Shown: in pieces, positions 53,795 to 63,383 of the stretch
How the letters are laid out: every line of letters starts with the position of its first letter
How positions within the stretch are numbered: position 1 is the stretch's first letter
Origin: Paraburkholderia sp. LEh10
GTDB taxonomy: Bacteria; Pseudomonadota; Gammaproteobacteria; Burkholderiales; Burkholderiaceae
NCBI RefSeq assembly: GCF_017814945.1
Contig: NZ_JAGIPX010000034.1
Span: 25,379-89,378, forward strand
DNA length: 64,000 nt
Direction: 5' to 3'
Position numbers and translations under genes: made by a program
Notes under the pieces: model-generated
The model's input: only the letters and a program-made list of their open reading frames with translations
The model's database searches: none
What the model was told of the DNA's origin: nothing

Positions 53795-54952
53795 ATGAAA
53801 GTCGTCTTCTCCCGTGATTTCCTCGCGCTGATCCTGAGCGTGGCCGTTGTCGGCCTCGGCAGCGGCGCGACGCTCCCCCTCACCGCCCTCGCGCTGACGC
53901 AAGCGGGCTACGGCACCGATATCGTCGGCCTGCTGACGGCCGCGCAGGCGGGCGGCGGCCTGCTCGTCGTGCCCGTGGCCGGCCGGATCGGCGCGCGCTG
54001 CGGCGGCCGCCAGGCGATCGTCGGCGCGGTGCTGATCGTCGCGATTGCAACGGCACTGATGCAGCTGAGCGCGAATCCATTCGTCTGGGGACTGTTGCGC
54101 GTGCTCTGCGGCGCAGCGCTGATGCTGCTCTTCACGATCGGCGAAGCCTGGGTCAACCAGCTCGCCGACGATGCGTCGCGCGGGCGCGTCGTCGCGATCT
54201 ACGCGACGAACTTCACGCTATTCCAGGTGGTTGGTCCCGTGCTCGTCAGTCAGATCGCGCAGTACGAGCATTGGCGCTTTCTGATCTGCGGCGCGATCTT
54301 TCTGATCGCCCTGCCCGTGTTGTCGATGATCCGCTCGACACCTCACGCGCCCGACGAACACGAGCCGCATGGCAGCTGGCGTCATGTTCTGCCGCAAATG
54401 CCCGCGCTCGTGATCGGCACCGGCTTCTTCGCGCTGTTCGATACGATCGCGCTGTCGCTGATGCCGCTGTTCGCGATGGCGCATGGCGTCGCCAGTGAAG
54501 TCGCCGTGCTGTTCGCGTCGGCGCTGCTGCTCGGCGACACGACGATGCAGTTTCCCATCGGCTGGCTCGCGGACCGGCTCGGGCGCGAGCGCGTGCATAT
54601 CGGCTGCGCGGTGCTCGTCGTCGTGCTGCTGCCGCTTCTGCCGTGGGCCGTGCGCTCGCCGTGGCTGTGCTGGCCGCTGCTCTATGTGCTCGGCGCGGCG
54701 GCGGGCGCGATCTATACGCTGTCGCTGGTTGCGTGCGGCGAGCAATTTCGCGGCGTGGCGCTGGTGTCGGCGAGTTCGCTCGTCGGCGCGTCGTGGAGCA
54801 TCGCGAGCTTTGGCGGACCGCTCATCGCGGGCACGCTGATGAAGAGCGTCGGCAACGACGCGATGATCGGCGTGGTGCTCGCGAGCGCGCTGGCGTTCCT
54901 CGCGGCGGCGTCGTGGGAGAAGCGGCGCGGCGTAGTGTGCGCGCCATCATGA
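53795..54952 (+). CDS. MFS transporter (YcaD-like)
   Basis: A 385-residue 12-helix protein: LILSVAVVGLGSGATLPLTA, GRIGARCGGRQAIVGAV motif A-like, TIGEAWVNQLADDASRGRVV. It resembles YcaD-type MFS proteins of unknown substrate. ATG at 53795, 83 bp after the preceding MFS gene, same strand. Confidence 0.88.
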   Translation: MKVVFSRDFLALILSVAVVGLGSGATLPLTALALTQAGYGTDIVGLLTAAQAGGGLLVVPVAGRIGARCGGRQAIVGAVLIVAIATALMQLSANPFVWGLLRVLCGAALMLLFTIGEAWVNQLADDASRGRVVAIYATNFTLFQVVGPVLVSQIAQYEHWRFLICGAIFLIALPVLSMIRSTPHAPDEHEPHGSWRHVLPQMPALVIGTGFFALFDTIALSLMPLFAMAHGVASEVAVLFASALLLGDTTMQFPIGWLADRLGRERVHIGCAVLVVVLLPLLPWAVRSPWLCWPLLYVLGAAAGAIYTLSLVACGEQFRGVALVSASSLVGASWSIASFGGPLIAGTLMKSVGNDAMIGVVLASALAFLAAASWEKRRGVVCAPS

Positions 54953-55075
54953 TCCGATGAAGCCGCGCGCTTCGATCCGCGCGCGGCTATTGATACAGCG
55001 GCATTGAAGCCCTGCGGCTTTCGCGGGGGGCTCGTGCTCGCGCGCTGCTCGACGAACATGAGCCGCCTCGTCACG

Positions 55076-56386
55076 TCACCGATGCGCCGGCAGAATCTCG
55101 CCGACACACGCGCCGAAGCCCACGCGATATCCGTCGCCCTGGCACCATCCCTCGAGCGTCAGTTCGTCGCCGTCTTCGATGAACGCGCGCGTGCCGCCCT
55201 CTTTCAGTTGCAGCGGCTTCTTGCCGTTCCACGTCAGTTCGAGCAGGCTGCCGAACGAATCGTCGGTGGGGCCGCTGATCGTGCCCGAGCCCATCAGATC
55301 GCCGACACGCGTATTGCAGCCCGATACCGTGTGATGCGCGAGCTGCTGCGCCATCGTCCAGTACATATGACGGAAGTTCGTGCGGGCGATGGTCGTCGGC
55401 TCGTTCGCGCTTTGCGGCTTCAACAGCACTTCGAGCGAAATGTCGAACGCGTGCGCGCCGCCGTGGCGCAGATACTCGAGCGGCAGCGGGTCTTGCGCGG
55501 GCTGCGCGACGCGAAACGGTTCGAGCGCGTCGAGCGTGACGATCCACGGCGAGATCGTCGTCGCGAAGGTCTTCGCGTTGAACGGCCCGAGCGGCACATA
55601 TTCCCATTGCTGGATATCGCGCGCGCTCCAGTCGTTCAGCAGCACCATGCCGAAGATGTGGTTCTCCGCGTCCTCGCACGCGATCGGCTCGCCGAGCGCA
55701 TTGCCGCGTCCGACGATAAAGCCCGTCTCCAGTTCGATGTCGAGCTTGCGGCACGCGCCGAAGACGGGGCGTTCCTGATCGGGCAGCTTGATCTGTCCAT
55801 TTGGGCGGCGCACGGGCGTGCCGCTCACCACCACCGACGATGCCCGTCCGTTGTAGCCGATCGGAATCTCCAACCAGTTCGGCAGCAACGCATTCTTCGG
55901 ATCGCGGAACATCGAGCCGACATTGGTCGCGTGTTCCTTCGACGAATAGAAGTCCGTGTAGCCCGGAATCTGCACGGGCAGATGCAGCGTCGCGTCGGCC
56001 TCGCGGATCAGCGCGCGGCTCTTCAGTTCTGCGTCGTCGCGCAGCGTCGGGTTCTCGCGCGACAGCAGCTTGCTCAGTTGAATGCGCACGCTGCGCCACG
56101 CATCGCGGCCGAGCGCGATGAAGTCGTTCAACCCGTCACGTACGAACACGCTGTCGCCCGCGCCCGATGCGGGCACCGTCAGCAGGCCCGCGCTTTCCAG
56201 CGCCGCCAGATCGACGATGCAATCGCCGATCGCGACACCCGCGCGCCGTGTCGCATTCAAGCCGTCGCTGAAGATACCGAACGGCAGGTTCTGAATCGAA
56301 AAATCGCAGGCCGGATCGTTTGCCGATTCGACCCAGCTCTTGCGCGACGCGTCGAGCGTCGCCTGGAGATCGCTCGACGCGTTCAT
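55076..56386 (-). CDS. fahA: Fumarylacetoacetase
   Basis: Last step of tyrosine/homogentisate catabolism, splitting fumarylacetoacetate into fumarate and acetoacetate. The 436-residue protein shows the FAH core: YTDFYSSKEHATNVG, PNGQIKLPDQERPVFG, DIELETGFIVGRGN, FGMVLLNDWSARDIQQWEY. It starts inside the hmgA stop (ATGA), so the pair is translationally coupled. Confidence 0.96.
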   Translation of the reverse strand: MNASSDLQATLDASRKSWVESANDPACDFSIQNLPFGIFSDGLNATRRAGVAIGDCIVDLAALESAGLLTVPASGAGDSVFVRDGLNDFIALGRDAWRSVRIQLSKLLSRENPTLRDDAELKSRALIREADATLHLPVQIPGYTDFYSSKEHATNVGSMFRDPKNALLPNWLEIPIGYNGRASSVVVSGTPVRRPNGQIKLPDQERPVFGACRKLDIELETGFIVGRGNALGEPIACEDAENHIFGMVLLNDWSARDIQQWEYVPLGPFNAKTFATTISPWIVTLDALEPFRVAQPAQDPLPLEYLRHGGAHAFDISLEVLLKPQSANEPTTIARTNFRHMYWTMAQQLAHHTVSGCNTRVGDLMGSGTISGPTDDSFGSLLELTWNGKKPLQLKEGGTRAFIEDGDELTLEGWCQGDGYRVGFGACVGEILPAHR

Positions 56387-57705
56387 CGTTGCTCCGGGTT
56401 GAAATGTTTCTTGAGACCTTGCCAGCATTCGTAGTAATGCGCCTGAAGCTGCGCCGTTTCGAGCGCGTAGCGCGTCGGCTTGAGCAGCGCGCGCGTTTCG
56501 AACATGAAGGCCATCGTGTTGTCGACCTTGTTCGGCTTCGTCGTGTCGATCTGCGACGCCTTTTCGAACGTGTCGGCATCCGGGCCGTGACCCGACATGC
56601 AGTTATGAATGCTCGCGCCGCCCGGCACGAAGCCTTCCGCCTTCGCGTCGTACGCGCCGTGCACGAGGCCCATGAACTCGCTCGCGACATTGCGATGGAA
56701 CCACGGCGGGCGGAACGTATCTTCGGCGGCAAGCCAGCGCGGCGGAAAGATCACGAAGTCGATCGTGTCGACGCCCGGCGTGTCGCTTTGCGCCTGTAGC
56801 ACGAGAAAGATCGACGGGTCCGGATGGTCGTAACTGATCGAGCCGATCGTGTTGAAGTGGCGCAGATCGTATTTATACGGCGCATAGTTGCCGTGCCACG
56901 CGACCACGTCGAGGGGCGAATGCCCGATGTCCGCGCGCCACAGGTGGCCGTTCATCTTCGCGACCAGTTCGAAGTCGCCCTCGCGGTCTTCGTACGCGGC
57001 GTGCGGCGTCAGGAAGTCGCGCGGATTCGCGAGGCCGTTCGAGCCGATCGGCCCAAGATCCGGCAAGCGCAGCAACGCGCCGAAGTTCTCGCAGATATAG
57101 CCGCTCGCGCGCCCATCCGGCAGCGCCACCGAAAAGCGCACGCCGCGCGGAATCACCGCGATCTCGAACGGCTCGACGTCGAGCTTGCCCATCTCCGTGA
57201 AGATCGCGAGACGCCCGGCCTGCGGCACGATCAGCAGTTCACCGTCCGCGTTGTAGAAGTAGCGGTCCTGCATCGGCTGGTTGGCCGCGTACAGGTGGAT
57301 CGCGCAGCCGCTCATCGCCTCGGCGGAACCGTTGCCCGCCATCGTCACCCAGCCGTCGATGAAATCCGTCGGCTCGACGGGCATCGGCAGCGGGTCCCAG
57401 CGCAACTGGTTGGGCGGCGTCGGCGGCACGTCGGCGAAATTCGCGACGAGGCGGTGCGACGGCAGCGCCGTGAACGGCTGGTGCATGGCCGCGGGGCGGA
57501 TGCGGTACAGCCACGAGCGGCGATTGTGCGCGCGCGGCGCGGTAAATGCGGTGCCTGACAGCTGCTCGGCGTACAGGCCGTATGGCGCGCGCTGCGGCGA
57601 GTTGCGGCCTTGCGGCAGCGCGCCGGGCAAGGCCTCGGTCGCGAATTCGTTCGCGAAGCCGGACTGATAGCCTGGCTGGATTTCGCGTCGTGTGGTCGAT
57701 TCCAT
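56383..57705 (-). CDS. hmgA: Homogentisate 1,2-dioxygenase
   Basis: Non-haem iron dioxygenase opening the homogentisate ring to maleylacetoacetate. The 440-residue protein has QSGFANEFATEALPGALP at the start, DPLPMPVEPTDFIDGWVTMA, and the iron-binding region WHGNYAPYKYDLRHFNTIGS to HPDPSIFLVLQ and FHRNVASEFMGLVHG. First gene of hmgA-fahA; a maleylacetoacetate isomerase is not in this window. Confidence 0.97.
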   Translation of the reverse strand: MESTTRREIQPGYQSGFANEFATEALPGALPQGRNSPQRAPYGLYAEQLSGTAFTAPRAHNRRSWLYRIRPAAMHQPFTALPSHRLVANFADVPPTPPNQLRWDPLPMPVEPTDFIDGWVTMAGNGSAEAMSGCAIHLYAANQPMQDRYFYNADGELLIVPQAGRLAIFTEMGKLDVEPFEIAVIPRGVRFSVALPDGRASGYICENFGALLRLPDLGPIGSNGLANPRDFLTPHAAYEDREGDFELVAKMNGHLWRADIGHSPLDVVAWHGNYAPYKYDLRHFNTIGSISYDHPDPSIFLVLQAQSDTPGVDTIDFVIFPPRWLAAEDTFRPPWFHRNVASEFMGLVHGAYDAKAEGFVPGGASIHNCMSGHGPDADTFEKASQIDTTKPNKVDNTMAFMFETRALLKPTRYALETAQLQAHYYECWQGLKKHFNPEQR

Positions 57706-57765
57706 GCAAAGTCTCCGATGAATCTCAAGCGGTTTGCGCGTGCGCCGGACTTGAAGCGGGATAGA

Positions 57766-57810
57766 TTTACGAATAGTAAAACAGATTATGATTAGTGAAA
57801 TTAACGTAAA
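57766..57810. promoter_or_regulatory. AT-rich hmgA upstream region with inverted hexamers
   Basis: TTTACG (57766-57771) and CGTAAA (57805-57810) bracket a 33-bp AT-rich segment 60-105 bp upstream of hmgA. On the minus strand TTTACG is followed after 16 bp by TAATCT, a possible promoter. Confidence 0.35.
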
Positions 57811-57944
57811 CCCTTGGTTCGCTGGCGATCGTCACACGGACGACGAAATCCATATCAGTATTTGGTGCATGGATGGGCGCCAGCGGCTGCTACCATCGAA
57901 CCATGCGGCACCCGCCGTGATCCAAAACCGCTTCGCACGTATTC

Positions 57945-58775
57945 ATGATCCCGCTGACCGTCCCTCAACTCGTCGACCGCGCCTCCACTCACCCTTTTCT
58001 AGGCGAGCATCTGAGGATGGGCACAGGCCCGCACAGCAGCGAAGCAATCGCGACCTATGGTGACGTCGAGATCGGCAGCGGCTACGAGCCGATCTTCGAC
58101 ATCACCGTGCACGCGCTTGCGCAGTCGCTATCGTCGTCGCCGGACAGCGCAGACCGCTTCGGCGACGAACTCGGCGTCCAGGCGATCACGCTAAGGCTCG
58201 ACGGCAAGCCGCTCGATATGTTCGATCCGTTCGACCACGTCCCCGACGATCAGCAACTGGTCGCGCTGGACCGGATGTCGCGCGCGATGCACGCGATCAA
58301 TTTCTTCGGCCCGCAACGGCACGGGCTGCTGTTTCTGCGCGTGCACGAACGGCTGCTGAAAAGCGTGCGCTACGACCACGGCCGGCATTTCTCGACGATT
58401 CTGATGTCGTTCGGGTTAAATCCATCGCGTGTGGTGATCGAGTTGCCGCCCGCTGCGGTCGCACATCGGACGTTTCTTGGTTATCTGACCAAGAGCTATC
58501 AACACTATGGATTCAAGGTCGCCGGCAATCTGCCGAACGCAGGGCAGATCCTGTCCGTGTCGGACATGGCGAGGCTGGATTTCATCAAGATGGACGCCGC
58601 TTCGGCGCTGCGCGATTCGATGGTGAAGCCGCTGGTCAGCTACGCGAACCGGCTAAAAATTCCGCTGATCTTCAACCGTGTGGCGACGGACGCGCAGTTC
58701 GATCTGCTACAGCAATACGATGTGCGGTTCGTGCAGGGGCCTCTATTCGTCGTGCATGAGAATCGGACCGCTTGA
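57945..58775 (+). CDS. Degenerate EAL-domain protein
   Basis: A 276-residue protein with an EAL-like barrel: GYEPIFDITVHALAQS aligns with the EAL start, MSFGLNPSRVVIELPPAA, DFIKMDAASAL, and VQGPLFVVHE at the end. The catalytic E-A/V-L triplet and several metal ligands of c-di-GMP phosphodiesterases are replaced, so it probably binds c-di-GMP or a partner rather than hydrolysing it. Divergent from hmgA. Confidence 0.7.
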   Translation: MIPLTVPQLVDRASTHPFLGEHLRMGTGPHSSEAIATYGDVEIGSGYEPIFDITVHALAQSLSSSPDSADRFGDELGVQAITLRLDGKPLDMFDPFDHVPDDQQLVALDRMSRAMHAINFFGPQRHGLLFLRVHERLLKSVRYDHGRHFSTILMSFGLNPSRVVIELPPAAVAHRTFLGYLTKSYQHYGFKVAGNLPNAGQILSVSDMARLDFIKMDAASALRDSMVKPLVSYANRLKIPLIFNRVATDAQFDLLQQYDVRFVQGPLFVVHENRTA

Positions 58776-58781
58776 GACTCA

Positions 58782-59588
58782 TCAGGTGCTGTCGCCGAGG
58801 CGCCGCGCCAAAGCTCTCAGACGCGGCGCAACCATTTCCCGAAACACGCTCTCCCCCATCGACGACGCCGGCCCGCTGCAGCTCAGCACCAGCAGCCGCC
58901 CGTCGCGCGGGTCCGTGAACGGCACCGCGACGGCATTCACGTCGTCGTGCCAGTCGCGGAACGAATAGCAGCAGCCTTCTTTCGCGAACACATCGATTTC
59001 CTTTTGCGCCGCCGCGACCAGCTCGGTGCCTTCGTCGCCCGCCGCGCGCCGTAATTCGGCGAGCAACGCGGCGCGCACGTCGGCGGGCTGCACCGCGAGA
59101 TACGCGCGGCCCATCGAGCTCGTCAGCATCGACAGCTTCGAGCCCGATGCGAGGCCGAGCGTCAGCGCCGTCTCGCTGCGGATCGTCTCCAGATAGACCA
59201 TGTCCATTCCGTCGCGGCAACCGAGCGACACCGCCGCGCCCACTTCGCGCGCGAAGCTACGCATGTGCGGGCGCGCGAGTTCAAGCGTGTCGGTGCCCGC
59301 CAGCAGCGCGAAGCCGAGCGACAGCACACCCGCGTCGAGCGCGTATTTGCCGAGCGCCTCGTCGAAACGCAGGTAGCCGAGCACGGTCAGCGTGTACGCG
59401 AGCCGGTTGACGGTCGCCTTCGGCAGCCCGGTGCGCTCGACGAAATCGCGATTGCCGAGCAGCGTCTCGCCCGGCCGGAACGCGCGCAGCAGATCGAGCC
59501 CGCGTGCCAGCGCGGTCACGAACTTGCGTTCGTCTATCGAATCGGAAGGCCGCGCCGATAGCGACGTTGTAGATGCAGGCTTTGACAT
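58782..59588 (-). CDS. IclR-family regulator
   Basis: A 268-residue regulator: winged helix at 24-85 (RGLDLLRAFRPGETLLGNRD, RTGLPKATVNRLAYTLTVLG) and an IclR effector domain (GLASGSKLSMLTSSMGRAYL, CCYSFRDWHDDVNAVAVPF). Divergent from gcdH, so it likely controls glutaryl-CoA oxidation. The spacer has a GTTTTGCAAAAC palindrome. Confidence 0.9.
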   Translation of the reverse strand: MSKPASTTSLSARPSDSIDERKFVTALARGLDLLRAFRPGETLLGNRDFVERTGLPKATVNRLAYTLTVLGYLRFDEALGKYALDAGVLSLGFALLAGTDTLELARPHMRSFAREVGAAVSLGCRDGMDMVYLETIRSETALTLGLASGSKLSMLTSSMGRAYLAVQPADVRAALLAELRRAAGDEGTELVAAAQKEIDVFAKEGCCYSFRDWHDDVNAVAVPFTDPRDGRLLVLSCSGPASSMGESVFREMVAPRLRALARRLGDST

Positions 59589-59610
59589 GGGGTGCTAAAC
59601 TCCGATCGTC

Positions 59611-59632
59611 GTTTTGCAAAACATTGTTTCGC
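59611..59632. promoter_or_regulatory. IclR-type operator candidate
   Basis: GTTTTGCAAAAC (59611-59622) is a perfect palindrome; GCAAAAC (59616-59622) and GTTTCGC (59626-59632) also form an inverted pair separated by ATT. It sits 23 bp from the IclR-gene start in the iclR-gcdH spacer. Confidence 0.45.
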
Positions 59633-59707
59633 AGAGCGGAACTCAAGTCAAGCATAGGATGGAGGTAAAGGGCGAAAGCGCCACTCCACCGACACAGGAG
59701 ATACGTC

Positions 59708-60898
59708 ATGGCAGCCGCCGCGCAGTTTCACTGGGAAGACCCGCTGCTCCTCGACCAGCAGCTCACGCAAGAAGAACGCATGGTGCGCGACGCCGCGCAG
59801 GCCTACGCGCAGGACAAGCTCGCGCCGCGGGTGCTGGACGCATTCCGCCACGAGAAGACGGACATTGAGATCTTCCGCGAGATGGGTGAACTGGGCCTGC
59901 TCGGCCCGACCATTCCTGAGCAATACGGCGGCCCCGGCCTCAACTACGTGAGCTACGGACTGATCGCGCGCGAAGTGGAGCGCGTCGATTCGGGCTACCG
60001 GTCGATGATGTCGGTGCAATCGTCGCTCGTGATGGTCCCGATCTTCGAATTCGGCTCCGCTGCGCAGAAGGACAAATATCTGCCGAAGCTCGCGTCGGGC
60101 GAATGGATCGGCTGCTTCGGCCTGACCGAGCCGAACCATGGCTCCGATCCGGGCAGCATGGTCACGCGCGCGAAAAAAGTGGACGGCGGCTACTCGCTGT
60201 CCGGCTCGAAGATGTGGATCACAAATTCGCCGATTGCGGACGTGTTCGTCGTCTGGGCGCAGCTCGACACCGACGGCAAGGATGAGATTCGCGGCTTCAT
60301 TCTTGAGAAAGGCTGGAAGGGCTTGAGCGCGCCCGCAATTCACGGCAAGGTCGGCCTGCGTGCGTCGATCACCGGCGAGATCGTTTTGGACGAAGTGTTC
60401 GTGCCCGAAGAAAATCTGATGCCGGGTGTGAAAGGCTTGCGCGGACCGTTCACCTGTCTGAACTCGGCGCGCTACGGCATCGCGTGGGGCGCGCTCGGCG
60501 CGGCGGAAGCCTGCTGGCACACGGCGCGTCAGTACACGCTCGATCGCAAGCAGTTCGGCCGGCCGCTCGCCGCGAATCAGCTGATCCAGAAAAAGCTCGC
60601 CGACATGCAAACGGAAATCACGCTCGGCCTGCAAGGCGTGCTGCGTCTGGGCCGGATGAAGGACGAGGGCACCGCCGCAGTCGAGATCACGTCGATCATG
60701 AAGCGCAATTCATGCGGCAAGGCGCTCGACATCGCGCGCCTCGCGCGTGACATGCTGGGCGGCAACGGCATCTCGGACGAGTTCGGTGTCGCGCGGCATC
60801 TGGTGAATCTTGAAGTCGTGAACACCTATGAAGGCACGCACGATATTCACGCGCTGATTCTTGGACGCGCACAGACGGGTATCCAGGCGTTCTTCTGA
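59708..60898 (+). CDS. gcdH: Glutaryl-CoA dehydrogenase
   Basis: FAD enzyme that oxidises and decarboxylates glutaryl-CoA to crotonyl-CoA in lysine/tryptophan/aromatic breakdown. The 396-residue acyl-CoA dehydrogenase begins FHWEDPLLLDQQLTQEER, typical of GcdH rather than other members; catalytic Glu lies in NTYEGTHDIHALILGRA. The divergent IclR gene is its probable regulator. Ends before a bidirectional terminator. Confidence 0.92.
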   Translation: MAAAAQFHWEDPLLLDQQLTQEERMVRDAAQAYAQDKLAPRVLDAFRHEKTDIEIFREMGELGLLGPTIPEQYGGPGLNYVSYGLIAREVERVDSGYRSMMSVQSSLVMVPIFEFGSAAQKDKYLPKLASGEWIGCFGLTEPNHGSDPGSMVTRAKKVDGGYSLSGSKMWITNSPIADVFVVWAQLDTDGKDEIRGFILEKGWKGLSAPAIHGKVGLRASITGEIVLDEVFVPEENLMPGVKGLRGPFTCLNSARYGIAWGALGAAEACWHTARQYTLDRKQFGRPLAANQLIQKKLADMQTEITLGLQGVLRLGRMKDEGTAAVEITSIMKRNSCGKALDIARLARDMLGGNGISDEFGVARHLVNLEVVNTYEGTHDIHALILGRAQTGIQAFF

Positions 60899-60934
60899 CA
60901 CTCGCCAAGCAGTTCAGATTTCCCTGGGAATAGA

Positions 60935-60964
60935 AAAGCCCGCGTTCCGACGAACGCGGGCTTT
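60935..60964. terminator. Bidirectional terminator between gcdH and peroxiredoxin
   Basis: AAAGCCCGCGTTC (60935-60947) pairs with GAACGCGGGCTTT (60952-60964); T/A-rich flanks on both sides for the convergent genes. Confidence 0.85.
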
Positions 60965-61002
60965 CGTTTATGCGCGCCGTCCTGCCGCCGCGCACGAGCC
61001 GC

Positions 61003-61641
61003 TTACCTGTTCGGCTGAGGCGTCATGCGCAGATACGGACGCAGCGCCTTATGGCCCTTCGGGAACTTACGCTTGATCTCTTCTTCATCCTTCAGCGACG
61101 GCACGATCACGACATCGTCGCCATGCTTCCAGTTGCCCGGCGTCGCGACCTGATAGTTGTCGGTCAGTTGCAGCGAGTCGATCACGCGCAGCACTTCGTC
61201 GAAATTGCGGCCCGTGCTGGCCGGATACGTGATGATCAGCCGGACCTTCTTCTTCGGGTCGATGATGAACAGCGAGCGCACAGTCAGCGTTTCGTTCGCG
61301 TTCGGGTGAATCATGTCGTAAAGCTGCGAAACGTTGCGGTCGCCGTCGGCGAGGATCGGAAAACCGACGCTCGCGGCCTGGGTCTCGTTGATGTCCTTGA
61401 TCCACTCGTTATGCGACTCCTTGCTGTCGACGGACAATGCGATCGTCTTCACGTTGCGCTTTTCGAATTCGCTGGCGAGCTTCGCGGTCAGCCCGAGTTC
61501 CGTCGTGCAGACGGGCGTAAAGTCTGCCGGGTGCGAGAACAGGACGCCCCAGCTGTCACCCAGCCATTCGTGGAACCTGATGCGGCCAATGCTCGACTCC
61601 TGCTCGAAATCGGGCGCGACATCGCCAAGACGTAGACTCAT
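61003..61641 (-). CDS. 1-Cys peroxiredoxin (Prx6 type)
   Basis: A 212-residue thiol peroxidase removing H2O2 and alkyl hydroperoxides. Peroxidatic Cys in HPADFTPVCTTELG near residue 48; the Prx6-type C-terminal domain (TYPASTGRNFDEVLRVIDSL) is present; no resolving Cys is evident. AAGGAG precedes the ATG at 61641. Confidence 0.93.
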   Translation of the reverse strand: MSLRLGDVAPDFEQESSIGRIRFHEWLGDSWGVLFSHPADFTPVCTTELGLTAKLASEFEKRNVKTIALSVDSKESHNEWIKDINETQAASVGFPILADGDRNVSQLYDMIHPNANETLTVRSLFIIDPKKKVRLIITYPASTGRNFDEVLRVIDSLQLTDNYQVATPGNWKHGDDVVIVPSLKDEEEIKRKFPKGHKALRPYLRMTPQPNR

Positions 61642-62025
61642 AGTGCAGCTCCTTGAAATTGTTCGAATAATCCGCCCCGACCCGGCCGGCCGAGCGGTGC
61701 AAAATTAGAGCATACGGGACGAAGACGTGCACTTCTAACGAACATTGGCTGCAACGCTTATCAGTTTTTGTAATTTTCTCGCCGATGTACGAAACTTAAC
61801 GGGACAGATCAACTCCATCAACCGATGGCGTGCTTTGCAACACCATGAGCGGAACGACTCGAAGCGGGCAGATGAAACGCTCGCGGCGTTCGGGAACGCT
61901 TCATGCGAACGGGTTCGGGAAATTGCGCGCGGTTTGCGCGTAACCCATGGCGCACGGCACACTGGCTCGCCAGCGGCCGTTTCTTTGGTTACGATTCACG
62001 CGTAGCGTGCACAAGGGAGCAGTCA
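61642..62025. other. Intergenic promoter region
   Basis: 384 bp between the divergent peroxiredoxin and DUF883 genes; AT-richer around 61740-61800 (upstream of the peroxiredoxin). No gene or clear operator recognised. Confidence 0.4.
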
Positions 62026-62328
62026 ATGTCGGAAGTCAACAAGGAGAGACTGATGTCGGATATCAAAACCGTACTCGCAGATGCGGAAGATCTGCTGAAG
62101 CAGGCCGCGAGCGCCACGGGCGAACGCGCTTCTGAACTGCGCGAGACGGCGCTCTCGCGTCTCAAGCAGGCGAAGGAAAAGGCAGCCGACGTGCAGGTCG
62201 TGGTCGTCGAAAAGGGCAAGAAAGCCGCCCGCGCCACCGACGACTACGTTCACGAACATCCGTGGGCATCGATTGGCATCGCAGCCGGTGTCGGCGTACT
62301 GGTCGGCTTGCTGATCAATCGCAAATAA
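62026..62328 (+). CDS. DUF883/ElaB-YqjD-like protein
   Basis: A 100-residue protein with an amphipathic, coiled-coil-like body (AEDLLKQAASATGERASELR) and a C-terminal membrane anchor containing glycines (GIAAGVGVLVGLLINRK). ElaB/YqjD proteins are tail-anchored, ribosome-associated stress proteins. AGGGAG precedes the ATG at 62026; an in-frame ATG at 62053 is an alternative. First of three adjacent membrane-protein genes. Confidence 0.85.
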   Translation: MSEVNKERLMSDIKTVLADAEDLLKQAASATGERASELRETALSRLKQAKEKAADVQVVVVEKGKKAARATDDYVHEHPWASIGIAAGVGVLVGLLINRK

Positions 62329-62448
62329 AGCGCGGGGAGCGGCCCGCCGCGACGTCGAGCGGCGGGTGCGCTTTGCCGACAGGCGGACGGGCGCACGCGT
62401 CCCGTCTCCACCTTCTTCGCGCATCCTCGCGCGCAACACGCTCAAGCC

Positions 62449-62832
62449 ATGATCGACACACAATCGCACAGCGAGGACCGCGGGCCATTGCGGCGCTTAC
62501 TCAGCTCGGTTTTTTCGATCTTGCAGACGCGGCTCGAACTGATCGGCATCGAACTGGCCGAAGAAAAGGACCGCCTGCTGATGGTGCTCTTCATGGGGCT
62601 CGCCGCCATGATGCTCGCGACGATGGCGTTGATTGCGCTGACCGCGCTCATCGCGATCGCCTTCTGGGACACCTACCGTTGGCAGGCGCTTGCCGGCATC
62701 ACGATTGTCTATGCGCTAGCCGCAATCGGCTGCGCGCTGCGCGCCCGCAGCGGCCTGCGCAACGCGCCGATGATCTTCGAGACGACGCTCAACGAGTTCG
62801 AGAAAGACCGCGAGATTTTCCGCAAACGCTGA
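62449..62832 (+). CDS. YqjE/phage-holin-type membrane protein
   Basis: A 127-residue protein with an amphipathic start (GPLRRLLSSVFSILQTRLEL), two hydrophobic helices (VLFMGLAAMMLATMALIALT and AGITIVYALAAIGCALRARS), and a charged tail (NEFEKDREIFRKR). It belongs to the YqjE-like family annotated as phage holin family protein; in E. coli its homolog lies next to yqjD. Confidence 0.85.
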   Translation: MIDTQSHSEDRGPLRRLLSSVFSILQTRLELIGIELAEEKDRLLMVLFMGLAAMMLATMALIALTALIAIAFWDTYRWQALAGITIVYALAAIGCALRARSGLRNAPMIFETTLNEFEKDREIFRKR

Positions 62833-62877
62833 ACGGGCCGTGCCGCCGCCCTCTTCGTCCATTGCCACCGATCTACC

Positions 62878-63354
62878 ATGAGCCACGTCCATTCCGATAA
62901 CGCCTTTCGCAGCCGCCGCCCGCCCGCCAAAGATCTGAGCGCGCCGCATCTGCGCGCGTTGCGCAAAGAACTGCTGATCGTGCGCGCGGACGTCGAGCGC
63001 ATGGAGCTGGCTCAGGCCACGCTCGACATTCGCAACGCTGTCATGCACTTTAGCTGGCTCAAGTTCATCGTGCCGGGCTTCGGTTCGATGTCCTGGGGGC
63101 GCCGCCGTGGCACAGCGGGCAATATCGGCACGCTGCTCAAGGAGTACCCGCTGATCAGTTCGCTGGTTTCGCTGGTGCTCGCCAAGCCGATCCGCAAAGG
63201 CGTCACCGCGACCGCAAAGCCCGTGCTCAAGTGGGGCAGCCTGGGGCTGGCCGCGTGGGAAGCCTTTCGCATCTATCAGCAGATCAAGCGGGAAACACGC
63301 AAGCCAGCTGCCGCGTCCGCCGCTGCCCACGATTCCGACATGAGCCCGCCCTGA
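62878..63354 (+). CDS. DUF3318-type / YqjK-like protein
   Basis: A 158-residue protein following YqjE by 45 bp. It has a charged N-terminus with a RALRKELLIVRADVERMELA helix and moderately hydrophobic stretches (YPLISSLVSLVLAKPIRKGV) suggesting peripheral or weak membrane association. The DUF3318 assignment is from memory of Burkholderiales annotations. Completes the stress-membrane trio. Confidence 0.6.
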   Translation: MSHVHSDNAFRSRRPPAKDLSAPHLRALRKELLIVRADVERMELAQATLDIRNAVMHFSWLKFIVPGFGSMSWGRRRGTAGNIGTLLKEYPLISSLVSLVLAKPIRKGVTATAKPVLKWGSLGLAAWEAFRIYQQIKRETRKPAAASAAAHDSDMSPP

Positions 63355-63383
63355 CGCGGCTTGCACCGACCTTTCCATCATCT

